Below are positions 27,201-34,739 of a stretch of 64,000 bases of DNA, piece by piece. The translations under genes and the position numbers were made by a program. Source of the stretch: Methyloceanibacter methanicus (GTDB lineage Bacteria > Pseudomonadota > Alphaproteobacteria > Rhizobiales > Methyloligellaceae); NCBI RefSeq assembly GCF_001723285.1, contig NZ_LPWG01000002.1, positions 1 through 64,000 on the forward strand, written 5' to 3'. Every line of letters starts with the position of its first letter. The first letter of the stretch is position 1. The notes below the pieces were generated by a model that worked only from the letters and a program-made list of their open reading frames with translations, made no database searches and was not told the origin of the DNA.

Positions 27201-27533
27201 CGTCGGAATGGGAATGAGCCCCACTTTCGAACAGGCGAAGAGCGCCGCCACCAATTCGAGACCGGGCTGGTAGGACAGAACGACCCGCTCGCCCGGCGAC
27301 AGACCGTCCGTCCGGGCCAGAACGGACGCCAGCGTGTCCACGCGGGCGGCGAAACCTGAATAGCTGTAGTCCTCGAGGGTCTCGCCCCGGGAATCGACAA
27401 AGGCGAACAATCGGCGCGCCGGCTGGCGCTCGACCCAATCTCGCAAGATGGAATTGATGTTGACGGTCGGGGCGATATTGATGTTCACGGTCTTTGCTGT
27501 TCGCGCGCCGGATGAACGGGAACACACCCTCAT
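24249..27533 (-). CDS. Fatty-acyl-AMP ligase / acyl-carrier / thioester-reductase fusion protein
   Basis: A 1094-aa three-domain protein. Residues about 20-580 are an adenylating domain of FAAL type: LQYTSGSTSNPKGVCVSHQN, WLPQHHDMGLIGYY, SVPNFALELC, AYGLAEFTLAVS and GRLKDMIIVRGQNIYPEDIE. A carrier domain follows, with the phosphopantetheine serine in FDAGIDSLDLVVF. The C-terminal 400 residues are an SDR-type thioester reductase (LLTGGTGFLGPFLIAALL, then YHNGALVNYLLTYDHMRAAN, then YSQTKWAAEQ). It should activate a fatty acid, load it on its own carrier and release it reductively as an aldehyde or alcohol. The start is uncertain: ATG 27533 or GTG 27488, neither with a good ribosome site. No phosphopantetheinyl transferase is nearby. 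Confidence 0.85.
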   Translation of the reverse strand: MRVCSRSSGARTAKTVNINIAPTVNINSILRDWVERQPARRLFAFVDSRGETLEDYSYSGFAARVDTLASVLARTDGLSPGERVVLSYQPGLELVAALFACSKVGLIPIPTPPLSAFDFVAWVGRIDHIVNDSGAVAWLACGRTRDLFAEGAQRHADPMPREAVERLEELPVIETTGIETDPDATAPERPHPIAFLQYTSGSTSNPKGVCVSHQNLIANCRAVVDYDNQVAVTWLPQHHDMGLIGYYIYAVLSGGTTWGLSPRSFMQNPSVWLELLTRHKATATSVPNFALELCLKERHVPPAEIERYDLSSLRMLMVAAEPVSPETFEAFRRKFARCGLADEALFAAYGLAEFTLAVSSRGRRSLSVDRRSLAQGQASLVTETSGVSHALPLMSCGRALGDTDIRIVDPDTGIEVPAGRTGEIWCAGAGRAMGYWRKPEETREVFDARLGDAPGVQEPFLRTGDIGFMHEGELFVCGRLKDMIIVRGQNIYPEDIEALALQVYPELRRNGVVAFSSGGGAEMDITLVAEIARGKEMPDEIEIVRVIREGLQVPVARVVFVPPRSVARTSSGKVRRARTRELLETGQLPILVDTRHAMTAVSADGKSDVYELELLKDRYGITGEEDYTLFDAGIDSLDLVVFLNWIKDSLTDRNAPELAERVNPRLLSSISIRDLFALVRQFVSAPAAATRAMAEFFAHAYEARVAAEKEKMLADRSYKAVDRRVATPPCQKLGTLLTGGTGFLGPFLIAALLKQTDEDLHVLARGRDGRHARARLDKAFFENIVDPESRKAYEARVHVVLGDLEAPRLGLDEEAWRRLADGVETVYHNGALVNYLLTYDHMRAANVLGTSEVLDLCFTGRDKVLNYISTTFIFGWAVKDFLYESDNNDGMDRLDFGYSQTKWAAEQKVFQAMQQGLRARVFRPSLVTPALNGNGGNLDIALRLLSFIVKHGLGVTAGNQVSFMPADISADNMIAIACQEETLGQTFHVVRDAHETMPMITDIIAQRLGTCFEMYDLTSFVPQVIRRCTRADPLYPLLDFLVGSVDNISRMEFKRYESSNYQLARDRVLATRADPPLDVVVDGILRFLKVRNLL

Positions 27534-27874
27534 GTTTAGGCGCGCCGCACCCCATGCACGGTGCGCTTCGATGCAACGACAAGCCGGCGACGGCGGCTTT
27601 CCACCCACAACTCCGCAACGCGCGACCGGCCCACGGGAAGCGCCTCTTGCGAGCCAATATTCAGGAGAGCCCCCCGGCCGATCCGACCCTGGGCAAATAG
27701 GGGACGGGTGCCTTTTTTGCAAGCAAAACCGGCCCCCTGAGCGCGCGCCGGGCGCCGCGTTTCGCAGGCAACGCATGGGCTTCCGCCGTTTCTCTTGCGC
27801 CCGTCATTTGTACGAAACTTGCATGTGCCAGCACTGGGCTTTGCGTCCGACGCAACGAAAAATCCGGGGGGAAC
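27534..27874. other. 341-bp divergent intergenic region
   Basis: It separates the FAAL-ACP-reductase gene (minus) from sthA (plus), so it must hold promoters for both. I find no convincing ORF, inverted repeat or tandem repeat. The sthA ribosome site (ggggggaac) is at its right edge. Confidence 0.5.
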
Positions 27875-29266
27875 ATGGACAAGGTGGATATGTTGGTGAT
27901 CGGCAGCGGGCCTGCCGGGCGGCGCGCGGCCGTTCAGTCCGCGAAGTTCGGAAAGTCCGTCCTGGTGGTCGATCGGGGGCGGCGGCTGGGCGGCGTCTCG
28001 GTACACACCGGCACGATCCCGTCGAAGACCTTGCGCGAGACCGTGTTGAATCTCAGCGGCTGGCGCGAACGCGGCTTTTACGGACGCTCTTATCGGGTGA
28101 AGCAAGACATCAGCGCGGTCGATCTCACGGAGCGCCTCTACAAGACGCTCGACCACGAAGTCGAAGTTCTCGAGCACCAGTTCATGCGCAACATGGTCGA
28201 CTTCGCCCTCGCAGGCGCGCGCTTCGTCGGCCCCAACGAGGTCGAGCTGACGACCGAGGCCGAGGAAACCTGGACGGTGGGTTTCGACAAGGCCGTGATC
28301 GCGGTCGGCACCCGGCCCTTTCGTCCGAGCCACGTGCCCTTCGACGGCAAGCGGGTCTACGACAGCGACGACATTTTGGAGATCGAGCACCTGCCGCGTT
28401 CGCTGACCGTGATCGGCGGCGGCGTGATCGGCGTCGAATACGCGACCATCTTCTCGGCGCTGGACGTGCCCGTCACTCTGATCGAGGGGCGCGACACCAT
28501 CCTCGACTTTCTCGACAAGGAAGTGGTCGAGGACTTCATCCACCAGATGCGCGACCGCGGGATGATCGTCCGGCTGGGTGCGGCGGTGAAGGATATTGCG
28601 CTCAGCGATCATCGGGTCGCCATCTCGCTCAATGACGGGCGCAAGGTCACGTCGGAGTTCGTCCTGTTCGCCGCGGGGCGTTCCGGCAACATAGAAAGCC
28701 TGAACCTCGCCGCTGTCGGGCTCGAGGCCGACAAGCGCGGGAGGCTGAAGGTCAATCCGGAGACGTTTCAGAGCGCCGTCCCCAACATCTACGCCGCGGG
28801 CGACGTGATCGGCTTTCCGAGCCTCGCCTCGACCTCGATGGAACAAGGGCGCCTGGCCGCGTGCCACGCCTTCGGCATGCCCGCGCCGCCGCCGCCCGAA
28901 GCGTTTCCCTACGGGATCTACGCCGTGCCGGAAATTTCCACCGTCGGCCAGTCGGAGGAAGAGGTGCGGACCAGCGGTACGCCTTACGAATGCGGCGTCG
29001 CGCGGTTCCGGGAGACCTCGCGCGGCCACATCATGGGCGTCGACAAGGGGTTCCTGAAGCTCATCTTCGCCCTGGATACGCGCAGGCTGCTCGGCGCGCA
29101 CATTATCGGCGAAGGGGCGACCGAGCTGATCCATATCGGCCAGGCCGTGATCAATCTGAAAGGGACCGTCGACTTCTTCGTGGAGAACACGTTCAACTAT
29201 CCGACCCTCGCCGAAGCCTACAAGGTGGCCGGACTCGATGCGTGGAACCGCATGAGCCAGACCTGA
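27875..29266 (+). CDS. sthA: Soluble pyridine nucleotide transhydrogenase (Si-specific)
   Basis: A 463-aa FAD enzyme that balances NADH and NADPH. The FAD-binding N-terminus is DMLVIGSGPAGRRAAVQSAK, and the NAD(P) domain is SLTVIGGGVIGVEYATIFSA. The second FAD motif is NIYAAGDVIGFPSLAS, and the dimerisation domain ends FFVENTFNYPTLAEAYKVAG. It belongs to the pyridine nucleotide-disulfide reductase fold, but the redox CxxxxC is absent (GGVSVHTGTIPSKTLRE), which is the feature that separates SthA from lipoamide dehydrogenase. The ribosome site is excellent. It is divergent from the FAAL fusion gene. Confidence 0.92.
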   Translation: MDKVDMLVIGSGPAGRRAAVQSAKFGKSVLVVDRGRRLGGVSVHTGTIPSKTLRETVLNLSGWRERGFYGRSYRVKQDISAVDLTERLYKTLDHEVEVLEHQFMRNMVDFALAGARFVGPNEVELTTEAEETWTVGFDKAVIAVGTRPFRPSHVPFDGKRVYDSDDILEIEHLPRSLTVIGGGVIGVEYATIFSALDVPVTLIEGRDTILDFLDKEVVEDFIHQMRDRGMIVRLGAAVKDIALSDHRVAISLNDGRKVTSEFVLFAAGRSGNIESLNLAAVGLEADKRGRLKVNPETFQSAVPNIYAAGDVIGFPSLASTSMEQGRLAACHAFGMPAPPPPEAFPYGIYAVPEISTVGQSEEEVRTSGTPYECGVARFRETSRGHIMGVDKGFLKLIFALDTRRLLGAHIIGEGATELIHIGQAVINLKGTVDFFVENTFNYPTLAEAYKVAGLDAWNRMSQT

Positions 29267-29610
29267 CCGTCCACGACGGACCGGCCCGTGCTTTCGGAGC
29301 CCGTTGCGCCATCGCGCGCGGGGGGGGGGGGTGACACTCTAAGTGCTTGACAATTCGGGCGCCGTGCCCCACGTCGAGGGCACCGCTGCGCTGCCGCGTG
29401 AATCAGCCGCGCCCGACAGTTCGGGCTCAGCAGCACACATTCCTCTGACCAGTTCCCCATCACGCAGGGTTCTCCATGCAAGACCGCGCAAGGGCACGAC
29501 GCCCGGTTGCGCCGAGGTTTTGCAGCACCCTCGTTCGTCGCGCTCGCGCGCGGCCACGCAACACTTCCGCGCGGCCATTCACGGCCGGTCGCGGCAATAA
29601 AGGATTCGAA
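29267..29610. other. 344-bp intergenic region with a 12-G homopolymer
   Basis: It holds a G12 run at 29320-29331, then gtgacactctaagtgcttgacaattc, where ttgaca could be a -35 element. No real gene is seen; the ORFs here have shadow-like composition. It probably contains the promoter and long leader of the helicase gene; such leaders are common for cold-induced RNA helicases. Confidence 0.5.
29320..29331 (+). repeat. Poly-G tract, 12 bases
   Basis: Twelve consecutive G residues, the longest homopolymer I notice in the window. It lies about 280 bp before the helicase start. It could be a slippage-prone tract or an assembly artefact. Confidence 0.9.
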
Positions 29611-30884
29611 TTGCTAGACTTTGAAACGCTCGGCCTCGCGCCGGCTTTGAACGAGGCGCTGTCCCGCGCCGGATTTACCAAACCCACACCCATCCAGGAC
29701 CAGGCGATCCCGCTGGCGCTGGAAGGCCATGACATTCTCGGCCTCGCCCAGACGGGCACGGGCAAGACGCTCGCCTTCGGCCTGCCGCTGATCGAGCACC
29801 TGCTGGCCGCGCCCGGCCGGCCCGCGCCGAAAACCGCCAAGGCCCTTATTCTGGCGCCGACACGCGAGCTCGTGAATCAGATCGCCGACAATCTGCGCGG
29901 TCTCACGGCCAAGACGAAACTGCATGTGACGACCGTGGTCGGCGGCGCCTCGATCCACAACCAGATCAAGATGCTGGGCCGCGGCACCGACATCCTCGTG
30001 GCGACGCCCGGCCGTCTCATCGACTTGATGGACCGTAGGGCGGTCGACCTCAGCACCGTGCGGCAGCTCGTGCTGGACGAGGCCGATCAGATGCTCGACC
30101 TCGGTTTCATCCATGCGCTCCGGAAGATCGCGCCCCGGCTGGGGACGCCCCGGCAGACCATGCTGTTCTCGGCCACGATGCCCAAACAAATGGAAGAGCT
30201 GAGCCGCTCGTACCTCACCGATCCCAAGCGCGTGCAGGTGGCGCCGCCCGGCAAGGTCGCCGACAAGATTACCCAATCGGTGCACTTTCTCGAAAAGTCG
30301 GAGAAGCCCGCCAAGCTGCGCGACATCCTCTCCAGCGACCTCGACGCCACGACGCTCGTCTTCGCGCGCACCAAGCATGGGGCCGAGAAGCTGTCGAAGG
30401 GCTTGATCGCCGACGGCTACAACGCGGCCTCCATCCACGGCAACAAGACCCAAGGCCAGCGCGACCGCGCCATCAAGGCGTTCCGCGAGGGCCGCGTGAC
30501 GGTTCTCGTGGCGACCGATGTCGCCTCGCGCGGCATCGACATCAAGGGCGTGGCCTACGTCATCAACTACGACCTGCCCGAAGTGCCCGACAGCTACGTG
30601 CACCGCATCGGCCGACCGCGCGTGCGGGCCGCGAGGGCGAGGCGATCGCCTTCTGCGCGCCCGAAGAGGTCGGACTCTTGCGCCAAGTTCAAAGGCTCAT
30701 GAAGTTCGACATCCCCGTCGCGAGCGGGACGCTCCCGACCGGGGGGCGCGAAGACAAGCCGGTCCGGCGGCCGAACCCGCACCGGCGCGGGGGCCAAGGC
30801 CAAGGTTTCGGTGCGGCCAAATCTGCGAGCGGCAAACCGGCGCGGGGCAAGCGCCGCAGGCCGCCCCGTCGCCGCGCCGCTTAA
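29611..30884 (+). CDS. DEAD-box ATP-dependent RNA helicase (RhlE type), single-base deletion
   Basis: All helicase motifs are present: Q motif (FTKPTPIQDQAIPLALEG), I AQTGTGKT, Ia PTRELVNQ, II DEAD, III SATMP, IV TLVFARTKHGA, V VATDVASRGIDI and VI HRIGR. Right after HRIGR the frame is lost. The next frame continues TARAGREGEAIAFCAPEEV and a basic tail (RRPNPHRRGGQGQGFG) to the stop at 30884. One A missing at about 30615 (ggccga[a]ccgcg) restores the canonical HRIGRTARAG. The start is probably TTG at 29611, which follows aaagga and begins LLDFETLGL; an ATG at 29476 would add a non-conserved basic leader. The corrected product is about 424 aa. Confidence 0.88.
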
Positions 30885-30912
30885 GACGCGCCGCAGGTCG
30901 TCAGGTGCGCCC

Positions 30913-31242
30913 CTACCCGGGCGCGCCCACGCCCGCCGCAGCGCTCGACGAGCGCCAGGCGTCGTAGCCCCCATCGACGCTGTAGACTTCGGCGAAGCCT
31001 TGCGCGGCGAACACCCGCGCATAGAGCCGGCTGGAATTGCCGTGATAGCAATAGATGACGAGCGGCGCCGACTTGGAGAGTTCCTCGACAAGCCGGGGCA
31101 CGTCCTTCTCGTTCACGTTGCGCGCACCATAGACATGGCCTTGCCGGAAGGCGTTGGGGTCGCGCACATCGAGGAGGGAGACATCGTCCCGTGCGGCGAG
31201 CAAACGGGCTTCGGCGATGCCGATACGCTGATAGGTGCTCAC
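30913..31242 (-). CDS. Rhodanese-domain sulfurtransferase, GlpE-like
   Basis: A 109-aa single-domain rhodanese. Landmarks are VSLLDVRDPNAFRQGHVYGA and the active-site loop VIYCYHGNSSRLYA, where the Cys carries the persulfide, followed by EVYSVDGGYDAWR. The CYHGNSS loop is that of GlpE-type thiosulfate:cyanide sulfurtransferases. The GTG start at 31242 has a near-perfect ribosome site (aaaggagg). It lies 12 bp after the stop of the upstream gene on the same strand, so the two form an operon. Confidence 0.87.
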   Translation of the reverse strand: MSTYQRIGIAEARLLAARDDVSLLDVRDPNAFRQGHVYGARNVNEKDVPRLVEELSKSAPLVIYCYHGNSSRLYARVFAAQGFAEVYSVDGGYDAWRSSSAAAGVGAPG

Positions 31243-31253
31243 ATCCGCCTCCT

Positions 31254-32003
31254 TTAGCGCCGCGCCAGCGAACGCAGCATGCCTTCGACATCTTCGTCGA
31301 GTTCGATTTCGACGGCGGGCGCGCCGAGCTGGAGCATGTTGGCGATGAAGGGCTCGTCGTTGCGCTCTTCTTTCAGCGCCTCGGTCAGGATGGGCTGGCT
31401 GTCCTCGATATGGGCGAGAAAGGCCAGACCGTCGGTCGATGCCCAGGTCCAGACATCGCGTGTCCACAGGGCGAGCGGATACATGATCTCGTTCTTGAAG
31501 TTCGAGCCGCGGGCCAGTTCGAGAAAGCGCAAGCCCGTTTCCCAGCACTCGGAGGCGCGTTTTGGCGGGGGCGGAATATCGCCCTCGAGCAGTTTCTTGG
31601 CCGAGGCGCCCACGAAGTCCTCCAGCGTGATCGGGGCCGCGACCGGATTGCGGAAGTGACGAAGCGCGAAGCTGCCGGGGAACTCGTCCCCCATATCATT
31701 CTTCAGGCCGGCTTCGATCTTGTCGACGGACGCGCCGTCGCCCTTCATCGCGGCGGTCGCGCAAAAGGCCATGACGGTGTCGTTGCCGATTCTGTGCACG
31801 GCGCCATTGGCGAGATCGGCTTCGGTGAGCTGTGGGGTGATCCCGTCGTCGGGCATCTCCGCCTCGCCGATGCGTAAGGCCGAGATGAAGGTCGTGATCT
31901 CCAGCCAGCGCCGGTAGGTGGCCAGGAACCCGTCAGGATCGACATGCACGATCGCCAGGTTGAGCGGCAGCTTACGCTTCGCCAATTCCGTCATGTCCGT
32001 CAT
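31254..32003 (-). CDS. Conserved hypothetical protein in operon with rhodanese
   Basis: A 249-aa soluble protein without a recognised domain. It begins MTDMTELAKRKLPLNLAIVH and includes LEITTFISALRIGEAEMPDD, PKRASECWETGLRFLELARG and MYPLALWTRDVWTWASTDGL. It is mostly helical with several Trp. It ends in an acidic-basic tail (ELDEDVEGMLRSLARR). The start at 32003 is chosen for its ribosome site (aaggagag); the upstream extension of 25 residues is unlikely. It is probably cotranscribed with the rhodanese gene. Function is unknown. Confidence 0.65.
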   Translation of the reverse strand: MTDMTELAKRKLPLNLAIVHVDPDGFLATYRRWLEITTFISALRIGEAEMPDDGITPQLTEADLANGAVHRIGNDTVMAFCATAAMKGDGASVDKIEAGLKNDMGDEFPGSFALRHFRNPVAAPITLEDFVGASAKKLLEGDIPPPPKRASECWETGLRFLELARGSNFKNEIMYPLALWTRDVWTWASTDGLAFLAHIEDSQPILTEALKEERNDEPFIANMLQLGAPAVEIELDEDVEGMLRSLARR

Positions 32004-32269
32004 GGGGCTTGCTCTCCTTCCGTCCGAAATCCCTGCACCGGGCAGGGCCACACGCGCGGCAACCCGCGTCTTGGACAAGACGAAGCAAGTTTCGCACCGA
32101 CTTTGTCAGCGCGCTGAAATCTCTTCGGAATCAGAGTGTTGATGGTCAGAGACGCCCGCAGGCGCACATCACACCGGGCCGTTTGTCGGGCCCGAAACGC
32201 GCGGATTGTCAGATTGCCGCCAAGGGGATGTGAACGCGGCGCCGCGCATCGGCGACGCCGCCGAGAGGA

Positions 32270-32773
32270 TCATAGGGCGGCGAGATCGAAGGCCGGCGCA
32301 TAGGTGAGTTCGCCGTAGGGGGCCTCGCTCGCGAACACGAGGCGCTGCACATAGCGGACCGGCAAGCCGCGATAGGTGATCGTGCCGTCGCTCTCGAACC
32401 CGAAGCGCCCATAGAAGGCCGGGTCGCCGAGAAGGGCGCAGCCTCTTGCCGCCCGCGCGCGGAGCGCCGCCAGACCTTGCGTGACGAGGGCGCTGCCGAT
32501 ACCCCGGCGTTGCCGGTCGGGGCGCACGGCGACGGGACCAAGCCCGTACCAGTCATCGTGGCGTCCGCCGATCGCGACGGGCGAAAAGGCGATGTGCCCG
32601 ACGATCTCCCCGTCCTCCTCGGCGACAAGGGACAGGGTGAGATCGCCGTCCTTGCGCAGCTGCCGGATGATGTCCGCTTCGGTATGGGACGCATGCGAGG
32701 CCTCCGCGAACGCCGTTTCGGTGATGCGGTGGATCGCGTCTTCGTCAGCGGCGGTTTCGGGACGGATGATCAT
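32270..32773 (-). CDS. GNAT family N-acetyltransferase (YhbS type)
   Basis: A 167-aa acetyltransferase. It begins MIIRPETAADEDAIHRITET and has the acetyl-CoA loop LGPVAVRPDRQRRGIGSALV. The C-terminal half has LGDPAFYGRFGFE and PYGELTYAPAF, which matches the YhbS/COG3153 group of putative acetyltransferases. The substrate is unknown. The 266-bp gap to the neighbouring gene at 32003 shows nothing definite. Confidence 0.85.
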   Translation of the reverse strand: MIIRPETAADEDAIHRITETAFAEASHASHTEADIIRQLRKDGDLTLSLVAEEDGEIVGHIAFSPVAIGGRHDDWYGLGPVAVRPDRQRRGIGSALVTQGLAALRARAARGCALLGDPAFYGRFGFESDGTITYRGLPVRYVQRLVFASEAPYGELTYAPAFDLAAL

Positions 32774-32874
32774 GGATGCGCCGTTGTCCGAGGTTCAGGT
32801 TTCAGAGCGTAGGCTAGCCACCGAAAAGTGCCGTGGCGGCCGGTGTCGCCATGGTCAGTACTGGAGGGACCACG

Positions 32875-33117
32875 TTGAAGACGTTTAGCACTCTGTTCTT
32901 GAACGCGCTTTGCCTCATTGGCCTGGGATTCGCCGTCGCGGGCGTCATCTCGCTCGGCATGAACGCGGCCTATTACGACTACGTGGATGCCGACGGCGTG
33001 CTGCACGAGAGCTTCTACCTGCCGCTGGGCTTCATTCTCGGCTTCGTGGGTCTGCTTCTCGGCTTGGCGGGCTTCGTACGCGGGCTTATCAAGGTGCTCC
33101 TCCGGAGACCGTCATAG
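32875..33117 (+). CDS. Small two-pass membrane protein
   Basis: An 80-aa protein with two hydrophobic segments (TLFLNALCLIGLGFAVAGVI and GFILGFVGLLLGLAGF) joined by an acidic-tyrosine loop (AAYYDYVDADGVLHESF). It ends in a basic tail (LLRRPS). No family is recognised. The TTG at 32875 has an ideal ribosome site (ctggaggg); an ATG at 32851 is the alternative. It is the last host gene before the integrated element. Confidence 0.6.
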   Translation: MKTFSTLFLNALCLIGLGFAVAGVISLGMNAAYYDYVDADGVLHESFYLPLGFILGFVGLLLGLAGFVRGLIKVLLRRPS

Positions 33118-33173
33118 GCTGGCAGCCGGCTTCGCAAGCCCACTGAGCAAGGTCCGGGAGGACATCCGAAAGC

Positions 33174-33189
33174 TGGCGGAGAGAGAGGG
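33174..33189 (+). repeat. attL core
   Basis: tggcggagagagaggg, identical to the tRNA-Ser 3' end at 43602-43617. The flanking bases differ, so the shared core is exactly 16 bp. Confidence 0.85.
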
Positions 33190-33201
33190 TGTACACCCTC
33201 T
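33184..33201. repeat. 18-bp perfect palindrome overlapping attL
   Basis: AGAGGGTGTACACCCTCT reads the same on both strands and shares its left six bases with the att core. It is followed by eight A residues. On the element side it takes the place of the tRNA T-arm stem-loop. Confidence 0.8.
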
Positions 33202-33223
33202 GAAAAAAAACAATGGGTTGATC

Positions 33224-33284
33224 TGGCTAACCCCCCTAAGGCCCCCCTTTGATTCCCTTAGTGAATTTTGGGGAGTGGCTAACC
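33224..33284 (+). repeat. Two TGGCTAACC repeats, possible left arm sites of the integrase
   Basis: TGGCTAACC occurs at 33224-33232 and 33276-33284, close to attL. The same word occurs at the other end of the element at 43530-43538 and inverted at 43548-43556. Short repeats near both att cores are what arm-type integrase or excisionase sites look like. Confidence 0.55.
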
Positions 33285-33416
33285 GATCAGGGCCCCCAGA
33301 CAAGCGAAGGCCGCCGCTCATCAGCCACGATGAGACGACGGCCCAAAAAACGCTTGATCCGCGTACCCCATTTATAGCGAGCCTCGTTCCGAACCTCAAC
33401 GAAAATGAGGTCCGGC

Positions 33417-33641
33417 ATGGGTAGCGTTGCACCGATTCGCTCCGGCGACACCGTTCTTGCCGAGCTTCCCGGCCGTGACGTTCAGCTTGTGCTGCGTCGC
33501 GTCGAGGGGGTCCTATTCCTTCTCCTAACAGATCACCACGGCTGCGATGCGTTCCGTGTCGCGGTGGTGAGTGACGCGTGTGCCGCCGACCTGATCGCCG
33601 ATTTTTTCGCGAGGCTCGCGGAGGAAGGCGGTCATGGATGA
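33417..33641 (+). CDS. Small element-encoded protein of unknown function
   Basis: A 74-aa protein starting MGSVAPIRSGDTVLAELPGR. It is a beta-rich sequence (VQLVLRRVEGVLFLLLTD) followed by a helix (AADLIADFFARLAEEG). No family is recognised. A GAGG motif sits six bases before the ATG. Its 3' end overlaps the next gene by 8 bp, so the two are translated together. It is the first gene of the element. Confidence 0.55.
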   Translation: MGSVAPIRSGDTVLAELPGRDVQLVLRRVEGVLFLLLTDHHGCDAFRVAVVSDACAADLIADFFARLAEEGGHG

Positions 33642-34005
33642 CCTCGATTTCTACGGCGGCGACGAGCGGGTCGTGGTGACGCACCAGAACGGCATTGCTG
33701 TCGAATCCATGGTGACGGGTGACCTCCTAGTCACGGTCCAGCGCGACGACAACACGCACATGGACGAGTTCTCGTTTGAGGTCGCGCGGCACGCCGTTAC
33801 GGCCCTGGCCGGAGCCATGCTTGAGCGGGCCGGAACCGGCCTCGTCGTGGCCGCTCCGGAGGACCTGAAATCCAGCAAGACCGGCGCGTCACGGAACGCT
33901 GAACGCCAGCGTCGCTACCGCGAGCGCAAGCGTGACGCAGAAAGCGTAACGGAAAGCGTAACGCCAAGCGTAACGCCAAGCGTAACGCGTGACGCGCCCG
34001 AATAA
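33634..34005 (+). CDS. Element-encoded protein with basic tail, unknown function
   Basis: A 123-aa protein. The N-terminal 80 residues look folded (ERVVVTHQNGIAVESMVTGD, then FEVARHAVTALAGAMLERAG). The C-terminus is a charged segment (RNAERQRRYRERKRDAE) of a kind common in small phage proteins, then a tetrapeptide repeat (ESVT, PSVT) made by four 12-bp DNA repeats. The ribosome site ggaggaagg is strong. A role in DNA binding or packaging (for example as the missing small terminase) is only a guess. Confidence 0.55.
   Translation: MDDLDFYGGDERVVVTHQNGIAVESMVTGDLLVTVQRDDNTHMDEFSFEVARHAVTALAGAMLERAGTGLVVAAPEDLKSSKTGASRNAERQRRYRERKRDAESVTESVTPSVTPSVTRDAPE
33941..33988 (+). repeat. Four tandem copies of a 12-bp repeat
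   Basis: The unit (a/c)aagcgtaacg(g/c) is repeated four times without gaps. It encodes (E/P)SVT at the end of the preceding protein. It could also serve as iterated protein-binding DNA. Confidence 0.8.
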
Positions 34006-34739
34006 ATCGAAGCACCTTGTTCGGTTCCGTCACGGGACCGGCCATATCCAAGCCCGTAACGAACGGGACCGGCCGTCGCCAGCTAGCCAGGCTGTACAGC
34101 GGGGAGAACCGGTGGAGTGATGCACTGATCCGCGGTGTGGCAAAGGGGTCGCGCCCTACCTGCCCGTTGCTCAGTGATCTGTAAAAGGGCCTCAGGCCGT
34201 GTTCTGAGGTCCAGGAGAGGGCTCCGGCTAGCGCCGACCCTCAGGCGTTGTTGCGGTTGATGGATCGGCCGTGACGACTTGGCCCGCGCCGTTAAGCGGG
34301 ACGTAAGAGCCGACCGCACGACCCCGGCTCACCTCGAAAGAGGCTGTCCTGATCCATCCTGTCCGAAGCGACGACTCGTCTCGAAGCCCAAGGCAGGCTT
34401 GGCCGCGTCAGGCCAAGCCTGTCCTCACTCCGATCTGAACTCAAGCCCAAGGCCCGGCGCGAAGGGCTGAAACGGATCGACTCGCAAGAGAAAAGTCGAC
34501 CAGAAAAAAAAGGGACACGCGCCGCAGGCGCCCGCTGGCAAGCGGAACTGTGGATGGGGCACGGAGTCGGCGGATCGTGGCCAAGGAAAAGGCCCGAGCG
34601 TTGGGCACGGGCCTTGGTGGGCTGTGTGATCAGCCGTTGTCCTGGCGCGGTAAGAAGGGGCCGGGGCGATCAGGATAGCGGGTCCAGGATTGGGCCGCAA
34701 CGGTGCACCGGCGTCACCTCGTCACGAAGCAGGCGCGCC
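34006..34739. other. 734-bp stretch of the element without a supportable gene
   Basis: No ORF here has coding character. It holds several hairpins. One has perfect 11-bp arms at 34394-34404 and 34411-34421 (caggcttggcc, loop gcgtca). Another at 34589-34615 (aaggcccg/cgggcctt) is followed by TTTT on the minus strand and could end an antisense transcript. A direct repeat acgggaccggcc occurs twice near 34033-34076. It may hold a structured RNA, the element's control region, or decayed genes. Confidence 0.45.
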
